This document shows positions 36,236 through 37,636 of a DNA stretch of 37,636 nucleotides, piece by piece; position 1 is the stretch's first letter, and every line of letters starts with the position of its first letter. The stretch comes from Flavobacteriaceae bacterium. Lineage in GTDB: Bacteria > Bacteroidota > Bacteroidia > Flavobacteriales > Flavobacteriaceae. The stretch covers positions 1-37,636 of the forward strand of contig JABDNT010000026.1 in the NCBI GenBank assembly GCA_013043685.1. Reading direction: 5' to 3'. Below the pieces are notes generated by a model that made no database searches, was not told the DNA's origin, and saw only the letters and a list, made by a program, of their open reading frames with translations. Position numbers and translations under genes: made by a program.

Positions 36236-36605
36236 AAATTTACTCCTCCTGGGTGTAATTTATACGCTTATTATTACATTCGCATCACTGGCTCCCGATC
36301 GTGGGGTGAGTACCTTCGATATATTATTTTTAGATAAGTATGTCCATGTAGTAATGCATTGGTTGCTTACTTTTATCTGGTTGTCTTACTTCTTTTTAGG
36401 TGACCAAAATCATTTTTCTTCTAAAATGGTAATATTAGCTTTGATAACATGCTTCTTTTATGGCATAGTTGTTGAAGCCTTTCAGCACTGGTTCACCGAA
36501 ACGAGAACCTTTGATTTTTTCGACATCATTGCTAATGCAATAGGTGATTTATTAGGGCTTCTGTCTTTTATGATGATTAGAAAGAAGATGAATTATGAAA
36601 GTTGA
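36201..36605 (+). CDS. VanZ-like membrane protein
   Basis: This 134-aa protein has four membrane segments (about 13-31, 49-67, 75-93 and 107-126). Family features are LITFASLAP at the end of the first helix, [16 protein letters not shown] in the second, and [29 protein letters not shown] in the C-terminal part. VanZ-like proteins are widespread and mostly of unknown function; the founding member gives low-level teicoplanin resistance, which should not be assumed here. The first ATG (36201) lies inside the end of gcvH, an overlap of 35 bp in another frame; a second ATG follows at 36204. Later starts would cut into the first helix, so the overlap is probably real. Confidence 0.85.
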   Translation: MMRVIKKLSGRRNLLLLGVIYTLIITFASLAPDRGVSTFDILFLDKYVHVVMHWLLTFIWLSYFFLGDQNHFSSKMVILALITCFFYGIVVEAFQHWFTETRTFDFFDIIANAIGDLLGLLSFMMIRKKMNYES

Positions 36606-36625
36606 ACGCCTAAAATTTATTACGT

Positions 36626-37354
36626 ATGGAAGTCAAAAAAAATCCCAAATTCGATTTAGGAAAGAGGAGTTTGATCTTCTTTCAAATTGGAATGATCTTC
36701 ATGTTATTTTTAACATGGCAGGCGCTGGAAATCAAATCATACGATACCGGCGAGGCAGAACGCGACCTTTTGGATGTATCTGACGCCTTAGAAGAAATAA
36801 TTCCGGTGACGGAGCCTTTAACAGCTCCACCGCCACCACCCCCGGCTCAAACCGTTACCGCTGTAATTATACAGGTAGAGGATGAAGCCGACATCGAAGA
36901 AACAGTAATTGAATCTACGGAGACCGATGAGAATGCGGAGATCGCAGAAATCGAAGAAATTGATGAGGTGGTGCTTGAAGAGGAAATTATCAATGTTCCT
37001 TTCCATGTAATCGAAAACGTTCCTATTTTTCCCGGCTGTGAGAATTTATCGAACAATAATGAACGTAAAGCCTGTATGTCTGAAAAAGTACAGAAGTTCG
37101 TTCAGAATAAGTTTAATACAGATTTGGCGGGAGAATTGGGACTGGAAGGAAGACAGCGAATTCATGTTCAGTTTCGGATAGATCATAAAGGAAAAGTAGT
37201 GGATGTACGTGCTCGTGCTCCACATCCGAGGCTGGAAAAGGAAGCTGTAGATGTTGTATCATCGCTACCCGACATGCAGCCCGGAAAACAGAGCGGGAAA
37301 CCTGTAGGAGTTCAATATGCGTTGCCGATATTATTTGAGGTAAAAACAGATTGA
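36626..37354 (+). CDS. TonB-like energy transducer, first of a tandem pair
   Basis: The protein (242 aa) has the TonB plan: a short cytoplasmic basic segment, one membrane helix (about 17-35, FFQIGMIFMLFLTWQALE), a proline stretch (APPPPPP) followed by a long acidic Glu/Ile/Asp-rich linker (about 80-125), and a C-terminal TonB domain (about 128-242). The last contains VPIFPGCENLSNNNERKAC, with two cysteines typical of the flavobacterial type, and VQFRIDHKGKVVDVRARAPHP. Such proteins couple the proton motive force through ExbB/ExbD to outer-membrane receptors. No exbB, exbD or receptor gene is near. A close relative begins at 37438. Confidence 0.88.
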   Translation: MEVKKNPKFDLGKRSLIFFQIGMIFMLFLTWQALEIKSYDTGEAERDLLDVSDALEEIIPVTEPLTAPPPPPPAQTVTAVIIQVEDEADIEETVIESTETDENAEIAEIEEIDEVVLEEEIINVPFHVIENVPIFPGCENLSNNNERKACMSEKVQKFVQNKFNTDLAGELGLEGRQRIHVQFRIDHKGKVVDVRARAPHPRLEKEAVDVVSSLPDMQPGKQSGKPVGVQYALPILFEVKTD

Positions 37355-37437
37355 GCATTAATTTCTTAAATTTCCGTTATAGACTTTTACTTTATATTAG
37401 AATTTAGCTATTTTAGCAACAATATAAATACTCTATT

Positions 37438-37636
37438 ATGGAAACTAAGAAAAGCCCAAAGGCTGATGTAAGTAACAGAAGTATGCTCTTTTTTCAACTT
37501 GGGCTTATTATTATGCTTCTAATCTCCTGGAGTGCCATCGAATATAAAACGTACGACAAATCGGATTTGGGTCGTGATATGTTAGATGTCTCCGATGAAC
37601 TGGAGGAAGAGATACCAATTACCCAACCTGTGGAGC
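37438..37636 (+). CDS. TonB-like energy transducer, second of the tandem pair (partial, cut by window end)
   Basis: An ATG at 37438 opens a frame that runs to the end of the window (66 codons). The product starts METKKSPKADVSNRSMLFF and has a membrane helix (about 17-35, LFFQLGLIIMLLISWSAIE) followed by an acidic segment with DMLDVSDELEEEIPIT. It matches the N-terminus of the preceding protein almost position for position (MEVKKNPKFDLGKRS, LLDVSDALEEIIPVT), so it is a tandem paralogue. The C-terminal TonB domain lies outside the window. Confidence 0.85.
   Translation, partial: METKKSPKADVSNRSMLFFQLGLIIMLLISWSAIEYKTYDKSDLGRDMLDVSDELEEEIPITQPVE

Noticed and set aside
36201-36605. VanZ-like protein as a glycopeptide-resistance gene
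   Set aside because: No other van genes are present, the family is broad and mostly housekeeping, and Gram-negative flavobacteria would not need it for that purpose.
1-37636. CRISPR array, prophage, insertion sequence, tRNA or rRNA genes
   Set aside because: No regularly spaced repeats, transposase or phage-type frames, or tRNA/rRNA-like sequences were seen on reading both strands.

Overview
The window looks like core chromosome of a Bacteroidota bacterium, most likely a marine member of the Flavobacteriaceae; I cannot name the genus. The reasons are the alternative complex III operon joined to an aa3-type oxidase, a full-length SprA (type IX secretion/gliding), flavobacterial-type TonB energy transducers, several -7 elements of the Bacteroidota form TAnnTTTG, few clear Shine-Dalgarno sequences, and intergenic repeats of a kind I remember from flavobacterial genomes. 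I see no prophage, insertion sequence, CRISPR array, tRNA or rRNA. The gene content is overwhelmingly housekeeping.

Layout. (1) 1-1394, + strand: the 3' end of an unrecognised gene with a lysine-rich tail, then a membrane-anchored metallophosphoesterase starting 2 nt later. (2) 1341-2764, - strand: a tandem-domain universal stress protein followed by a small lipoprotein gene whose 3' end overlaps the phosphoesterase gene by 54 bp. (3) 2855-7382, + strand: promoter, a terminator-like hairpin in the leader, rimP-nusA-infB and a strong terminator. (4) 7397-8567: a dispersed repeat, then a DinB-like protein and a SPOR-domain protein, both on - strand. (5) 8692-20514, + strand: actABCDEF-ctaCD, eight closely spaced genes ended by a strong terminator. 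They encode a quinol:cytochrome c oxidoreductase and the two core subunits of a cytochrome oxidase, which are known to form a supercomplex in Flavobacterium. (6) 20549-28549, + strand: a MATE exporter, a candidate small RNA, ruvB, a dispersed inverted repeat, a cytochrome P450 overlapping queG, the malic enzyme gene maeB, and ruvA. (7) 28553-37636, + strand: sprA starting 3 nt after ruvA, gcvH, a VanZ-like membrane protein overlapping gcvH, and two tandem TonB-like genes, the second cut by the window edge.

How the parts work together. rimP-nusA-infB serves ribosome maturation, transcription elongation and translation initiation. The act-cta operon carries electrons from menaquinol through the ActB iron-sulfur clusters and ActA/ActE haems to the CuA centre and the haem-copper site of the oxidase. 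RuvA and RuvB, which act as one branch-migration motor, are both here, 4.8 kb apart. SprA is the outer-membrane translocon of type IX secretion and shares a transcription unit with ruvA.

The most interesting points are the terminator-like hairpin in the rimP leader, a candidate structured RNA with its own promoter and terminator between the MATE gene and ruvB, a helix-hairpin-helix domain fused to the C-terminus of ActC, and an extra monohaem domain at the N-terminus of ActA. No gap between genes exceeds 300 bases. The largest (8568-8792 and 21944-22143) are described as regulatory or RNA features. No convincing new multi-gene system was found.
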